Shown: in pieces, positions 33,113 to 45,999 of the stretch | How the letters are laid out: each line of letters opens with the position of its first letter | Position numbering within the stretch: the stretch's first letter is position 1 | Source: Mermis nigrescens | Lineage: Eukaryota > Nematoda > Enoplea > Mermithida > Mermithidae | DNA length: 64,000 bases | Reading direction: 5' to 3' | Assembly: GCA_036768485.1 (NCBI GenBank) | Contig: JAVLUZ010000154.1 | Span: 41,943,646 to 42,007,645 of the forward strand | Notes under the pieces: model-generated | Database searches by the model: none | What the model saw: only the letters and a program-made list of their open reading frames with translations | Told to the model about the DNA's origin: nothing | Position numbers and translations under genes: made by a program

Positions 33113-34605
33113 CGGGTCGTACTTGCACAAAAAAGTTTGCTAACGGAGCCCCGATCGGTTATGCTGTATTTTCGCGAAAGTAGAAGACAAATCGAATGAA
33201 TTATCTGATGCGGTGAAATCTGTATATAAATGTATACACGTAAATAAATACATACCGTATGCATAAAAAATACTATTTGATATCATTATCGTCTTCCAAT
33301 CTTCCATAGTCCTTATTTATCTTAATCGCACTAAGCTTCGCGCCTCTCTTTCTTTTGTGTTGCCAAAAAGGAAGGGCAAGAAGTTCGCAGTAAAGTTATA
33401 ATATGGAGAAACGCCGCTCAAATCCTTGCGTTTTTCCCACACAATTTCGCTCCGCTCGTTAATCCATTTTCGCCGAATTCCTTATCTCCATCGTGCAATA
33501 AGCAGAAATACTGATGCGGTGTACACAGGCTCAATTCCATTTTACTGTAGGTACATAGACATTTTTGAAGGAGGAAAAGAAAAAGGCGCAAAACCCGAGT
33601 AGCATAGAACGTGCTGTCGGTCTTTTTCAACCGCAGTATTGGGCTGGATAACGATTTATCTACAAATAAGCCACACAAAGCATGTTTCTGTATCCCATTG
33701 TAGGAAGCACAAAAGATTGCATTGGCGAATTCCGCTAATTACTGGGCAGATAGGCCGACCGACACGATTATTAGCGACCGGCGACAAAAGGACACCCCAG
33801 GCTCCCAGCCTTAAATGCTTAAAATATAAAATACCGCAAATTCTAGCACCAGTAGTATTTGTTTGGTCGCGCATTACTACCGTAATACGGGTCATCATCG
33901 GTCCTGCGGATATGACGACAGCAAAAAAAGTCCATCGCGATTAGATAAAAGGATAATTCTCATCAAAATATTTTAAAACATAATTTTTTTTGAATCCGAT
34001 GATTAATAAGTCTAAATGTCTGCCTAATCTGATCATAGTAAATTTGAACATGGCTTTCGTATGAGCTCATGCATAGTGAAATAACGTCTGCACGTATGTA
34101 TTTTCGACGATTTTTGATTTTTTGGTCATAGTGCTCCGAATTTCACATTTTTCGGCGGCATTTATTCACTTTCTTGGTGTAGTGGCTTCTAAACACTGGA
34201 CTTGGTAGTTCTAAGGTTTAGATCTTCAAGAATCCAAAACCCTCTTCCTTCAGATTTGGCTTGACACCCAGAACTGAAATTTTGACACTGTTTGGCGATT
34301 TCGCCCCATCCCATCAGACTTCACAGAATTTGGCTGTTTCCCATAATTTATTTTTGTATTTATTTATGATTGCTTTATTTCATACTTTTCCATACTTTTC
34401 CACCAGAAATAATTTTTGTGAGCAACTGAGATGTATTACTCTTGCAAAGATGGTGATTCCAATCAGAGCGATTTGAGCTTTTTGCGCGAAAATTCCGAAA
34501 AAAATTTGTTGCACTTGCACATAATAATAAGAAGTCATCAATACGAAAAGGAAAAGAAAAAAGAAGACTAGAAAACTTAATCAATAAATGATACATAAAA
34601 AGTAA
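33113..34605. other. low-repeat DNA, no gene recognised
   Basis: 33640-33910 is richer in CpG than its surroundings, but the open frames there (33639-33944 + and 33656-33898 -) are mutual shadows and match nothing I know. Confidence 0.4.
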
Positions 34606-34606
34606 T

Positions 34607-34699
<93 letters not shown>

Positions 34700-34740
34700 A
34701 ATAATGACAATAATAATAAACAATAATAATAATAATAAAA
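34606..34740. repeat. (TAA)n microsatellite
   Basis: About 130 bp of AATAAT with few interruptions. Confidence 0.97.
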
Positions 34741-35561
34741 AGAACAAAGGGTAAACGAGAAGCGTACTATTAGTGTAAAGCAAACAAAAAAACGCGAGAA
34801 AATAGCACAAATGTACCTAAAAAGCATTATGCTTTGAGAAATTTACAGAGGTGCAAGTCTGTGAGGCAAAATTTGTTATCTGTACTATATCGACAACAAT
34901 GCAGTAATTTTAGCCTTGATAATCAGAAATATTCCCACGCACCGTTTAGACAACCTGAGCACTTATTAGTGAAAAATTTCTAGCGAAACTTTCAGCTTTA
35001 CGTGAATAGCGAAACTTTTGCAAATATTTTCGGCTAATTATTTAGGGGGAGAAAGTTTTACATTGTATTGTATACTTATTTCAATCTTCTATTTGTAAAT
35101 TGAAGCTATTATTATTATTATCAAAATGATGAATGCATATATTTTATTTCAAAATAAAGTGAAGTAGTCCAGCATGTGATGCATCTTGAAATATTAGGGT
35201 ATGACGAGCTATGATACAAAAGCAACAAGAAAAATAAGTACCTGTATATTTATCTCGCCAGATGTTGGGCCAAAGCAAGAGGTGGGTGGACCAACCCCGG
35301 CCTTATTGATCCACTCTTGTTTGTACTTTTTGCATTTCACCAATATTTCCTCCACTCAAAGCGAGTTTTTAATAGAATTAATCAAATATTCCTGGTCATC
35401 TTATTTGACATGAAGCAGCAAATTTAAAGGATATAAATTTACTTTTGTTTAGTATTCTTATAATAAACATAGTGGATGGGAAGCGACTTAAAATCGTACC
35501 TACTTATTTCAATCATTTTACCGCGCAATTTAAAACATCCTAGCTATAACAGTGCATTTTA
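34741..35561. other. no gene recognised
   Basis: AT-rich spacer. Confidence 0.45.
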
Positions 35562-35569
35562 CTTCTAAG

Positions 35570-36159
35570 CAGTGGCGGATCTAGGATTTTCCAAGGGGGG
35601 CGGTATCCCAACTTTTCCAAAAACAGTCAAAAATAGGTCCGAAAATGTACCCTTAACGCGCGAAATAGCGTTTTTTCGGTGTTTTACGTTGTATACTTTT
35701 ACGTAAAATCCATTTTGACGCAATATTTTTTCAAAAAATTTTAAAATTTTCGACAATTTTGTGCGAAGAAATCATTAAATTTCTTTTACTTTTACAAAAA
35801 TCTGGCGCGAAGCGTTGGAAAATTTGTGAAATTAAGGCGGATAGACGTCCTAGAAGCATGATTTGCTGCTTGATTTCCTGTATTTATAGCATTTGATAGC
35901 GAAACATCGAAATGTTCGATTGAAAATAGAAGAAAACTATGCAAAAATAGCTGTTTCTGCTGTCAAAATTGTTTTGAGACCTACATGAATAGAAAATGGC
36001 TTCCAGGTCGACAAGAAAGTAAATAAATGTCATTAATAGTGAGAAATTATGGTCACTGACGGCCAAAAATCATTGCAAATTGCATATCCAGTCTTTATCT
36101 CGCCAAATATTTTTGGCTAATGGGGGCGGCCGCCCCCACCCCTCTTAAATCCGCGCCTG
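35570..36159 (+). mobile_element. hAT-6 element, second copy
   Basis: 590 bp, CAGTGGCGGATCTAGG to AAATCCGCGCCTG. Perfect 8-bp duplication CTTCTAAG at 35562-35569 and 36160-36167. Aligns along its length with 30484-31117. Confidence 0.92.
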
Positions 36160-36167
36160 CTTCTAAG

Positions 36168-36630
36168 CTATCTAACCATTTTGCTACAAAACTTTTTATA
36201 CAAATTAATTTCGACATGTACACAAAGATTTCGTAATGCATTTAAATGAAAAACATCTCAATTCTCAATTAAATTTGTATTTTGCGTTATACGCGGATTT
36301 AACGAAGGCATAAGAAATTGTCAGTTGGTGAGGAAAAGATAGAACAATGTTTTCTCAAGTTTTTGTATTTATCTAAGACTTAATCTTCGGTTTACCGGCA
36401 TTTTGTGCTGCATGGGTAAATTTAATAAGTTATATAATTTTTTAATTTTTTAGCTAAAAAATAGGTTTTGAGTTATTTTAATACAGGAAGACGATAAGCG
36501 GAATTTCAGCTCTGGCACGACAGCTTGGCTTTAAGAAGATCGTTGTGCAGCAAAAATTCACAATTAATTTTGAAAGTAGAATTAGAAAAATAGAGTGACG
36601 GTGTTGCTTAATCGGACCGCCTGCAATGCA
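36168..36630. other. no gene recognised
   Basis: AT-rich spacer. Confidence 0.45.
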
Positions 36631-36638
36631 GTCATAAC

Positions 36639-36793
36639 CGTTCATGGGCAGCTAAAAAATTATGGGGGCCTGGTCGGGTGAAATCGCCTAAAATCGCCAA
36701 AAGTGTTTCTAAAAATAGAATTCTATAGGGTTTACAATAATTTGCGGGGGGGTGGTTTAACTTCTGGGGGTATAACCCCCACGCCAACGTGTG
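36639..36793 (+). mobile_element. short hAT-4 variant MITE
   Basis: CGTTCATGGGCAGC start and CACGCCAACGTGTG end, 155 bp. The interior resembles 61155-61290 (GTGAAATCGCC, AAATAGAATT). The target duplication has decayed. Confidence 0.7.
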
Positions 36794-37024
36794 GTCAAAC
36801 GACTTTTATCGCTCATGAATACTTTCAGCATGGCTCGTTTTTTACATGGATATAAAAATTTTGAAGCTATAATTTCGCTGTAAAACAGATAATTTGAATT
36901 ACCTATGCTGCAAGTCAATAAAAAATGCGTGAACAACGAATTTTTTTGCATTTTATCCTAATCAATTTAAATGTAATACCTGTACTGAATTTTGCAAAAC
37001 CATCAAAAATTGAACGTCTTACCG

Positions 37025-37189
37025 TAGTCCTTCTCACATAACTTCGTGCATAAATTCTAAGAATTTTCATCGACAGTAGGCCAAGGGTTACGATAATTAT
37101 TTATCAGATCAATGCTATAATCGTAATCTGCCAGCTTATTGTCGGAGATAGTTTTAAAATTTATGACTGAAGTTGTGTGAAACGGACTA
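37025..37189. mobile_element. TA-flanked MITE, complete
   Basis: Left TAGTCCTTCTCACATAACTT, right reverse TAGTCCGTTTCACACAACTT. 165 bp. Same family as 30222-30386. Confidence 0.8.
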
Positions 37190-37489
37190 TTATCACTTTT
37201 CATCCTTCGTGAACTCTATTATATAAATTATTATTTATACGGATATGTTAGCAATGCAAAAAATGAAGAAAGTCCTTATTTATATTTACGTAACTGTGCT
37301 CAAATTAGGACATTAAGTGGGGTGCTCCAGTTAGTGCGGAAAATCTCACACTGTTTTTCCATTCATTTATTTTTATTTCGATACTCGTAGCTTTAATTCA
37401 TGTTTTCGATGATACATTTGAATATTTGACGAATTAGATGACCGTATAGGTCTACGTTAATCGGCAAACCACGACAAATAATAAGCTGA

Positions 37490-38530
37490 TATTTTACGAC
37501 ATAAATTTACGAACCGTGAAGCACTTAGCGTTCCTACGGCGACCTTTGCCGTGCGACGAATCCAAAAAATTCTAAAGAACAAAAATAAACTTGCCGATCG
37601 ATTGAAAAGGATATAAAAATATATCTACAACAATCGAATTTTTATGTACATGTACATATGCACGTATATAAGCTCCAGCGAAACCAACGGAGCCGAGCCA
37701 CCGCCCATTAAAAACCGTCGGCGTCGTTTTGATAATGACTTTGTTTACCATTATCGGTCGGCGGGGGTCAGGCATTATTCTGTGTAAATACGAAGCATAC
37801 GCGCGAGCGAGTCTTTTCGATATCGCCGAAGCTCCGCCCACTTTTTTACCGTCAACGCTACAGTAATCCCGCCGCGATTCGTAGGTAGGGCTCGTCATTT
37901 CTATTGGCTGCGCTCGTTCCATTAATGTAACATATCGGGTTGCATTAAACACGGCGCAATGAACAGAATTGAATGAGCGGAATAAGTAACTGTACGTTTA
38001 TATCGGACGTCGATTCGCTACGCTTCATAATCCGACCGACCGCGTACTTATCTTCATCAAGTTCATTAAATCGAATTCATTTTACAGTACGCGTTCGAGT
38101 CGGTCGATTCGGTTGGATTGAAATCGGTTCTTGTGGTCGTACGTAAGCCGTCTTTTTATTTCGACAGCTTGGTTCGGCGGAAAATTTCCGATCGTCTTAA
38201 TCGCCATCGTTGGTTCGAAGGCGCGTACGCCGAAAGTTCGGGTCGTTGAAAATTTTTTAATCAAGTGTAAGCAATCAGATTATTTCGCATCGTTTTTATA
38301 TTTTAGCCTTTTCTGTTTTGTATACATTTCAACCTCTACATAGCATATCAACACACTATCCGCATGTAATGTTTCAGCCCTTGCGTGCTTATTTACCCCA
38401 AACATTGAGGAGTACGAAGGCGAAAACGTGCAAATTTTTTCACCGTAAAGCTAAAATTAAATCAACCGCGCATGCGCCGTTGACTGATTTACGATTTTTA
38501 ATGAACCGCGTCGGCTAAGATGAATGTTTT
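37490..38530. promoter_or_regulatory. CpG-rich low-repeat tract (candidate regulatory DNA)
   Basis: Far richer in CpG than the window around it (for example 38020-38240) and free of the transposon motifs. Has a CCAAT-type ATTGGCT at about 37910 and GCTCCGCCCAC near 37831. No exon can be called. It lies 10 kb upstream of the first visible Pax6 exon, so it may be a promoter or enhancer of Pax6 or of another gene. Inference only. Confidence 0.3.
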
Positions 38531-39490
38531 TTAAATGCAAATGCACTCTTTTTCCTACGTTTCTCAGCTTCCATTTTTTAGAGCCATCAGAGCCCAAATA
38601 TCACTCTTTTAGTATATGTGTGCAGGACTTCTGCACATGCACGCTCAAATAATTCAAATGATCGGCTCAGTTTTCGCTTCGTCGATGAGTCGAATCTAAA
38701 ACGATATTTTACGCTGTTGCAAAATTCACGACCGTCTAATTCATTGAACCCGAACTAATTGTTATTAGTCGATCAGTCGTTCTCACATTTCTGATAAAAT
38801 GCGCGATGTAAGCCTCCAGTCAGTCAGATCTGTTCGTCTCTTTCTTCGTGCAATCGTTCTTACTAATTTTACAAATCAACTAATCCTTTTGCTCTTCGCT
38901 GCGATGATAATACCGGTTAGTTATAAATTAATAAACACGAACCTAAAGCGAGAATCAGTAGGTACTATTAGCTAAGCCAAAAGTGCGAAAGTTTTGAACC
39001 TTGTAATGAGACAAAAATTTAAATTTTCTGAGATAAGTTTGAGAAATCATTAATGTCCTGCAAAATTGCCAACTTATCTCAAATTCTTAAAAATCGAAAA
39101 AAAATTATTTCTTCGGGCATGTTTTCCAGAAGTGTACAGTACCTACTTCGTAAATAATCGCTTAACAGTGACAACCTATTAAGTGCTAATAAATCGTTTT
39201 GAAGCTTATCAGGATACAGCCCAATAATGACTGCAGTTTACTTATTAGAGTAATTTTTCGTTTTTAGACTCAGGACGTTGCGTTGTGCTCGTTTCTGCTG
39301 AATACAAAACGTCGTTGGACGAATGCCGCACAAAGGTTATGCGCGACCTTTTACATTTCAATCTTCAATTATGATATTATTATTTATTATCGAATCAAAA
39401 AATTATCAAAATAGACTTTCAGAAGAAAATAAATTGTTGTTAAAATGTGTAAAATCTGTTGCCTCTTTGCTATGATCTTTTAGATGTCAA
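38531..39490. other. low-repeat DNA, no gene recognised
   Basis: Moderate CpG until about 38900, then AT-rich. Nothing else supported. Confidence 0.4.
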
Positions 39491-39492
39491 AA

Positions 39493-40035
39493 TAATAGAT
39501 GCATAGCTATAGCCGATCTTAGGGTCAGTCGGTCTGGGAGTGAAGAATTGAGCATTTTCTGGCAAAAATGATCTAAAATGCGTTAAATAGCGTTAAAATG
39601 ATGTTTTTACACAGTCTCTAGTCAATTTGAAGCACGTTTGAAAAAAGTTTCGATTTTCACCCATTTTTGTCTTCATTTTTGACTCATTTTCCCGAGAAAA
39701 TTTTCCAATCTTCCATTCTGGGGGTCTACGACCACACAAGGACGTGGAGGGATTCGGGGTAGGCACCCCCGAAGGCCGAATACTACCCCTTCCCCCAAAA
39801 ACCAAAATACCCACCCCTGCCCGAAGAATTCAATTTTTGAATTTTTTATTTTTTCCGCAGTTTTTTGATGCCAATGGTTAGTGCTCAATGTGAAACGTTT
39901 AAAAATAGTGGTCTTTCACCGCACCACCATTTTTAAAACCATTTTTTGACCTGTGAAAAATCTGGCACTCCCCAGAATTTTGGTACTGCTTATGTATGGG
40001 CTAGACACCAAACCCTTCCCCCACGTGCATGTCTG
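39493..40035 (+). mobile_element. hAT-5 MITE split by hAT-4 MITE
   Basis: AATAGATGCATAGC start, the hAT-5 middle (CAGTCTCTAGTCAATTTGAA), then a hAT-4 copy, then the hAT-5 end CCCACGTGCATGTCTG. Confidence 0.7.
39733..39998 (-). mobile_element. hAT-4 MITE nested in hAT-5
   Basis: 266 bp, CACACAAGGACGTGG to TACTGCTTATGTATG. Flanks GTCTACGAC and GGCTAGACA derive from a GTCTAGAC-type site. Confidence 0.75.
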
Positions 40036-42439
40036 GTTATGATCATCAGACCTTCCCATCTTCCCTCACACAAGTCCTATGCACCATTTACGTAAATTGC
40101 CTGACCCTTTTTTACGGGACTTGTATACTTTAACAATATTCGGGGTCAGATTTTTGTAATTTAGTACAGTCTAGCTCTTTTCCATTGCGTATTATGTATT
40201 GAAATCGAAGCATTTCCTTTAAATCACTGATTTTTTTGTAATATTATTTTAAATTAAACTTCATTAAGTTAATTGTATGTATGCTTGTGTATTTCGTTTT
40301 AATTTAGTACGCAAGGCATGCTTACAACTATGCTGCAAAATTCATTTACAGTCTTATCATTAGTATAAATGTAAATGTAAGGGAAGCACGAAACTCAAAT
40401 TTCCTTTGCTATTAATATTATAGAAAAATATTTAAGTCGCCGCATTCACGTAAAAATTCCATAGTCGTTTCGTGACGCTCAGCCCATACTACAAAGTTTA
40501 TTCGATTTTGTCTAAATTTGTAAATGTTACTAATATTTGCTATATAATTATAAAATTCAAAATCTTAAATACGATCGATATCTTTCTCTGAAATTTGTAT
40601 CCGTTTCTTTTCAACTTAGCATCGCGAGGATATTACGATTTTCATAAAATGCGCATATGAGAAACTTTGCGAGAAATTGCTTTTTTATCTGAGGAATTCA
40701 GTAATTGAATCCATCTTACTGTAATTCCCTGCCCAGCTTCTGATTGAATTCGTTTAATAAACGTTGAAAGCATGCTAAGCACACTTTAACATTTAACAAA
40801 TTGTTTATACTACGTTTATCTAAATAATCAATAAGCACACAAAGGCTAACCTTTTGCTTATATCAGGGGAATTCATTGACGGCAGAAAAAAGAAAATTAA
40901 TCAAAAGAAATGCATATTATGGTGCTTTTATTTTTAGTTTTGTATCAAAATCAAATCGACAGCATTTTAATAAGCTGAAAGCGAAAAATCGTATCCCGCA
41001 CTTTTCACTTAAATTCGATTGCTCGCGTTCTTAAACGAGATTTTTTGGCATTAAAAAAGCTTTTTAACAGTATTTCGCATTGAAGCGCCATCGTAATTTG
41101 TTTACCTGAAATTCAAACGATATTAAAGGATTTTCAGTTTAGAAAGATGCGCTTTGACGGTAAAATAACATTATTCAACGCGAGTGAAACTAATCGCCTA
41201 CAGTATTCTTTGATACCTCGAAAATTAGCGTATATAAATTATCAAAAGGCCTTGCACAGTCGCAAATGCGACTCGACTTGTTGTCGCCCGAACGCATTGA
41301 AAACTAGAAAAACAACCCGGTTGCACAAAAGTTCTAACGAAATGTTCAGAGGAACCGTCGGGCAGAGGTTATTCAAAAGGTTACTGTAGCTGAGAAAGTC
41401 AGTCTCTCTACTACTGCACTTACTATTATTGTTCATCATAAATTGCCGCCTACTTTGTTGTTAGGGCGGTTTTCTCAAATTTCTCGCTTTGAAAATATCA
41501 AAAGAGCGCTGCTCGTTCACTTTTGAACTTTGGAGAAGTCAAGGAAGTACGGTGTGATTTTTCGCACAGGATTCAATGTGCGGGTTAACAATGCACATAA
41601 TAATTTAATTACGATAAATTAAAACGAGAAAATTGATAAGTGTTGAAAAGCACGTGGTTTAATCGAATACTCGTACGTCGCGTACATTAAATATGCTTCG
41701 CCATTTCACCTAAAATTCTGATTAGTCTTCGGCATGCATAACTTGCTTTTCGTTCACTGTCGTTTCATATTCAATATAAAAAAATTTTGAAGTAACCGCC
41801 AAGAAATTTTTAAAGCGTCGAAAATTGTATAAGCTAGTGTTATGAAGCTGGCTAAACTTGAGAAATTTATATGCTAGGAAATCGCCTATCGGAGCTTGTA
41901 ACTTTTTAACGACGGAAACAATTTGAATGGTGTTTGCTTTGGAAAGCCTATTATCTTTTTATTAGGATATTAAAGTAACAGATACAGTAATTGCAGAGCC
42001 ACGCGTTACAAAAATTAATTTAAAAACTTTTTCGAGCCAGCATAGTATGTGCTTTATTCTACTACATTTGAGGGTACCCCTTCATTTGGCCATCACTTAC
42101 CTAATTGGCTCCACGGTATTTTGTCTGCAGCGAAATAATCAAGACTGTATATGGATAACTTTGTTCAGAAATTTATCTATTGCGACAATAAGTCACTAGA
42201 TTTTTTAGTGATGAGTCGATAACATAACCTTCTAGAGCTGGAAATATATCGAAGTTTTGATGCTCTTTTGTTCTAGATTATTTTCTAAAAGCTTATTAGT
42301 TGAATAATGGAGAAGAAAGCAGTGATTAGAATCTAAGTTCTTTGTTCTCATTATATTGATTAATTATGCTAAAACAAAACAACACGTTTCGAAAAATCAG
42401 AAGTTTCCCACGAAAAAAAGAAGGCAGCTCAAATTCGTC
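40036..42439. other. low-repeat DNA, no gene recognised
   Basis: 2.4 kb with few transposon traces. Short open frames at 41147-41439 overlap on both strands and match nothing I know. Confidence 0.4.
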
Positions 42440-43547
42440 ATATTAAGCAGGCCCGGTCTTAGGCATGTGCGGAGTGTGCGGCCGCACAGGGCCCTGGGGT
42501 CCTATAGGGACCCCAGGGGCCCCGCCACAATGCACTATGCAAGTGCTTCTAACAGTCTTTTAACGCGGGATTTTGACTGTGATTATGAAAAATGAGCTTA
42601 TTGGCTTGCTTAAATTACTAAAAATTGTAGTCAGCTTTTATGCGATATTCAAATCAAAGGTAAAGAACCGAGAAGTGTTCTTTTTAAGTACATACATAGG
42701 TACCTTTGCCTCATACAAAACTCTTACATTTGTACATTATAATTTAAATATGTACCTACATATCGTTTTATGTTTCAAACTATATTTACGAATATGTGCT
42801 TTGCTTTCATAAATGACTTTGAATTAAGCAAATTTTTATTAAATGATGTTTTTGGTTTGTTTCTGCTAAAGGTTTTATATCTCCAGGCTTAAACCTACCT
42901 ACTGCATTATCACGATGTGTAAATATGAGTAAACTTCCTATTTTGTGCTGAAATGTTTAAAAAATATGGTGAATTTGTTTAATTTTTAAAGCTTGACATT
43001 ATTTTTCAAATTTTTGAATCTTTGTAGTAGAATCCCGTAGTATAAGTAATTGTATTGTGCCTTCATAGAATTTTCTGCGCTATATTTTTACATGAGAAGT
43101 GCTGCTAATATTACTTATTTTCCGAATTATCTGATACATGCTGTTTATAGCTATTTACTACACAATGCTTGTTGAAGTTCCAGATTCAAATGCGTTATTA
43201 TGAATAGTGTTGCTAGGTTGTTTTTCTTTCACAAATTTTCCATTTTTCACAAAAATTTGGCGCGAAAAGCCTTGTTTTGTGATATTCTCAGTCAGATGCT
43301 AAAAACACGCTTTTTCACAAATTAATTTGAAGTGAAACATCAATTTTGAAAAATTGCTAAAGAATCATAGATTCACATTTTTCATAATTATTTTTCGTTT
43401 TATCTTTCTGCATATTACTCTGTGGATTATTAACATAGCATTAATTAATATTCCGATCTTAGCGCTACTCGCGTTAAAGGAGCCTGCCCGATCTGGGGAT
43501 CAGTTCAAGATAAAACTATTTGTTTCAACCTGAAACATACATGGGTA

Positions 43548-44190
43548 CAGTGGCGGATCTTGGATTTTGTTATAGGGGGCGGTTCCACACTTGGGCGTGG
43601 GTGATTGGGGGATATACACCCCCAGCCTGCCGAATAACTCCCATAAATCGAAATACCCCCAGAATTCGATTTTGAACGATCTTTTTTGTTTTTTCGCGAT
43701 TTTTTGACGTCAAGGGATAGAGTTCAATGAGATGCGTCAAAAATGGTGTTTTTGCCCTTCCATCACTTTTCAGACCATTTTTGGCTGTGAAATAATTTTG
43801 CACCCCCAGAGAATTACCGTGCTGCCCACCTATGAGCGGTTCCCAACTTTTCCAAAAACAGTCTAAAAAATAGGTCCAAAAATTCGCTGCTCACGCACAA
43901 AATGGTGTTTTTCGACGTTTCATATAGTCGACTTTCATTCGAAATCACTTTTCCCTTTTACTGCAAAATTTTTATAGAAAATTTCAAAAATTTTTGATAT
44001 TTTATGCGAAAAACTGGTCTAATTTCTTTCAGGCCAGCTATAAAATAAATAAAAGTCATTAATGTATGTAATCCGGCGCGAAGCGCTGGAGAAATTTTGA
44101 TATTTTCAGTGATTTTGCCTTGCCGTCAAAAATAATGCAAGAAAATGGTTCCATCAACTCAAAATCGCTGGACAGTGTCTGACTGGCTGA
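43548..44190 (+). mobile_element. hAT-6 copy, right end lost or unclear
   Basis: Starts CAGTGGCGGATCTTGG and follows the family to the GC hairpin at 44075-44087. Its terminal GGATTTGAGGGG-type right end is not found. Confidence 0.65.
43587..43835 (-). mobile_element. hAT-4 MITE nested in hAT-6
   Basis: 249 bp, ACACTTGGGCGTGG to GCTGCCCACCTATGA. Perfect 8-bp duplication GCGGTTCC at 43579-43586 and 43836-43843. Confidence 0.9.
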
Positions 44191-44361
44191 CTCTTCAGTG
44201 GGAGCAATACTCCATCGGCCCTCATCCCCCCCGCCCCCATGTGCATGTGTGGTAGCTACGTATAACTTAAATTTAAAGGTTTTACACTGTTAAATACCCA
44301 GGAGGCCCAAAAAGGTACCTCGCACAGGGCCCCCAAATGCCTAAGACCGGGCCATATTAAG

Positions 44362-45180
44362 ATCAAAATTGACAATTGAGCATCTTCAATGATAGGGGAA
44401 TCATTTGTTTTTGAAAAGCATCTCTATTTGTAAATCAAACGATCATTAAGAATGCATTATCTTTCAGTAATACTGTCGAATGTCTTTTTTGTTCTTACTG
44501 TAACCCACCAGTTTTTTCACAAATCTCCGAATTTAGTCAAGCATGCCGTTTCCCGTCTCGTAGAACCTTTCAAGCCCGATTAAGCACACACCCGTCCCGG
44601 TATCGAAAGTGTACACCGATTTGTGCGTAACTTCGTGCATAATCTGTCGGCGCAATAAAGGAACCATGAGAAGCATTAGTTGCCAGATGGTGGACGCGAA
44701 TCCCCGGTTCGGAATTTTCGATGCGTGAAAAATTATTGAAAAACCACGAAAAAATCACAGTTTCAAAACGCATCGATTTGCATACGCATTAATATTCATA
44801 TTTTCAATGACTCTATTGCATGTACAGTATGCCAACGAAGCGCTTTTTTATATTACCATTGCGATAAAAAATTTGGCGCTTCGCTTGATTAAAACTATAG
44901 CGGCTTTTGTAATGAAGTGCAGGTGCAGGAGAAAACGTGCTGAGTGACTGATCGTGGAAGTTTATTTTCACCATACCTCACGTAGATTCTGTCTTTCTCA
45001 TTTTCGAAACTGTTAAACTGTTTGTGCTGTGCTTTTTTATTCAGTTGCAAAATTTTCAGGTTAGAGTAGAAACTTCGCCTGGACTCCCGGATTAAGGAAC
45101 TGTCAATTCTAATTTTTACTTTGAAATCTAAAAGCTCATTGAAAAGCTAGAAAATCATATTCAAATGCAAAATATGTCAC
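44362..45180. other. low-repeat DNA, no gene recognised
   Basis: No transposon ends. A GC hairpin half-motif occurs at about 44875. Confidence 0.4.
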
Positions 45181-45188
45181 GATGTGAG

Positions 45189-45719
45189 CAGGCACGTATC
45201 TGACCTCCTAAATTAGAGAACACGAAAATTTTACGAATAAATATCTCAATAACTACTCGAAGACAGTCAAAAATAATGGTTTTGTTGAGCGTTTCTGTGA
45301 GCTATGAACATTGAAAAAAAATTTTTTTAATCGAAATTTCCTTGTTGATTTTAATCATATTAAAAATACGATATATAAATGGCCACACAAACGATTCCTG
45401 TACCTACATTATATCTAAGCTCGACCTAGATGAAAAATTGTTTAGCTGTATACAAAATTTTGGTACATTGCAAAGAAAAGCAATATGTGAAATAGATCAT
45501 TCTTGGACTACGTTGTAGTCAAATGTTATACAAAAACAATAAATTCGGTCAAAAGCGCTTAATTTGAGACCATAAGCTCAGAAGTGTGCTAAAATCTACT
45601 GTATCGGTCATTCAAATTGCTTCAAGAATTCTAAGCTTTTTCCCTTGGAGATCTCAATGCTCGTACTTTCAAAATTTTCTTGGGAACCAGCCCCTCCCCT
45701 CTCAGCAGCTAAGTGCCTG
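45189..45719. mobile_element. hAT-8 element (CAGGCACGTA ends)
   Basis: 531 bp. Left CAGGCACGTATCTGACC, right reverse CAGGCACTTAGCTGCTG. Flanks GATGTGAG (45181-45188) and GATATGAG (45720-45727), 7 of 8. Non-coding. Confidence 0.8.
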
Positions 45720-45999
45720 GATATGAGATCGGAGTGCAGTTTTCACTAAAAAATTATGGCTCTGGATAAAAATAAAATAATTTTAAACGAGTACAAAAGA
45801 CATGAACAACAAAACTGCTCAAGTTGATACAATCCTACATTGTTTTCTGATAAGTTGGTGTGTTGGAATTAGCTAAATGTTTCGTTTATACGGAAGCAAT
45901 GAGTCCCAACAACCAAGTCTCTGTAATTGGGCGCTTACTGTACAGTTTTTCAAGTGCTGATAGGACAATAGCATTTTTAATGCTACAGCGCTTTCGCGA

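Larger units (their letters stand above)
42448..44353. mobile_element. hAT-7 element (CAGGCCCGGTCTTAGGCA) with nested insertions
   Basis: Left CAGGCCCGGTCTTAGGCA, right in reverse GGCCCGGTCTTAGGCATTTG. Perfect 8-bp duplication ATATTAAG at 42440-42447 and 44354-44361. Contains the GCACAGGGCCC motif near both ends. The interior holds hAT-5 scraps (43485 and 44200-44250), a hAT-6 copy from 43548 and a hAT-4 MITE inside that. No transposase. Confidence 0.88.

Noticed and set aside
33639..33944. 101-codon ORF as a gene
   Set aside because: Opposite-strand ORF of similar length over the same bases and no resemblance to any family I know.
37572..37952. 126-codon minus ORF as a gene
   Set aside because: CpG-rich DNA has fewer chance stops; no recognisable domain and no conserved start context.
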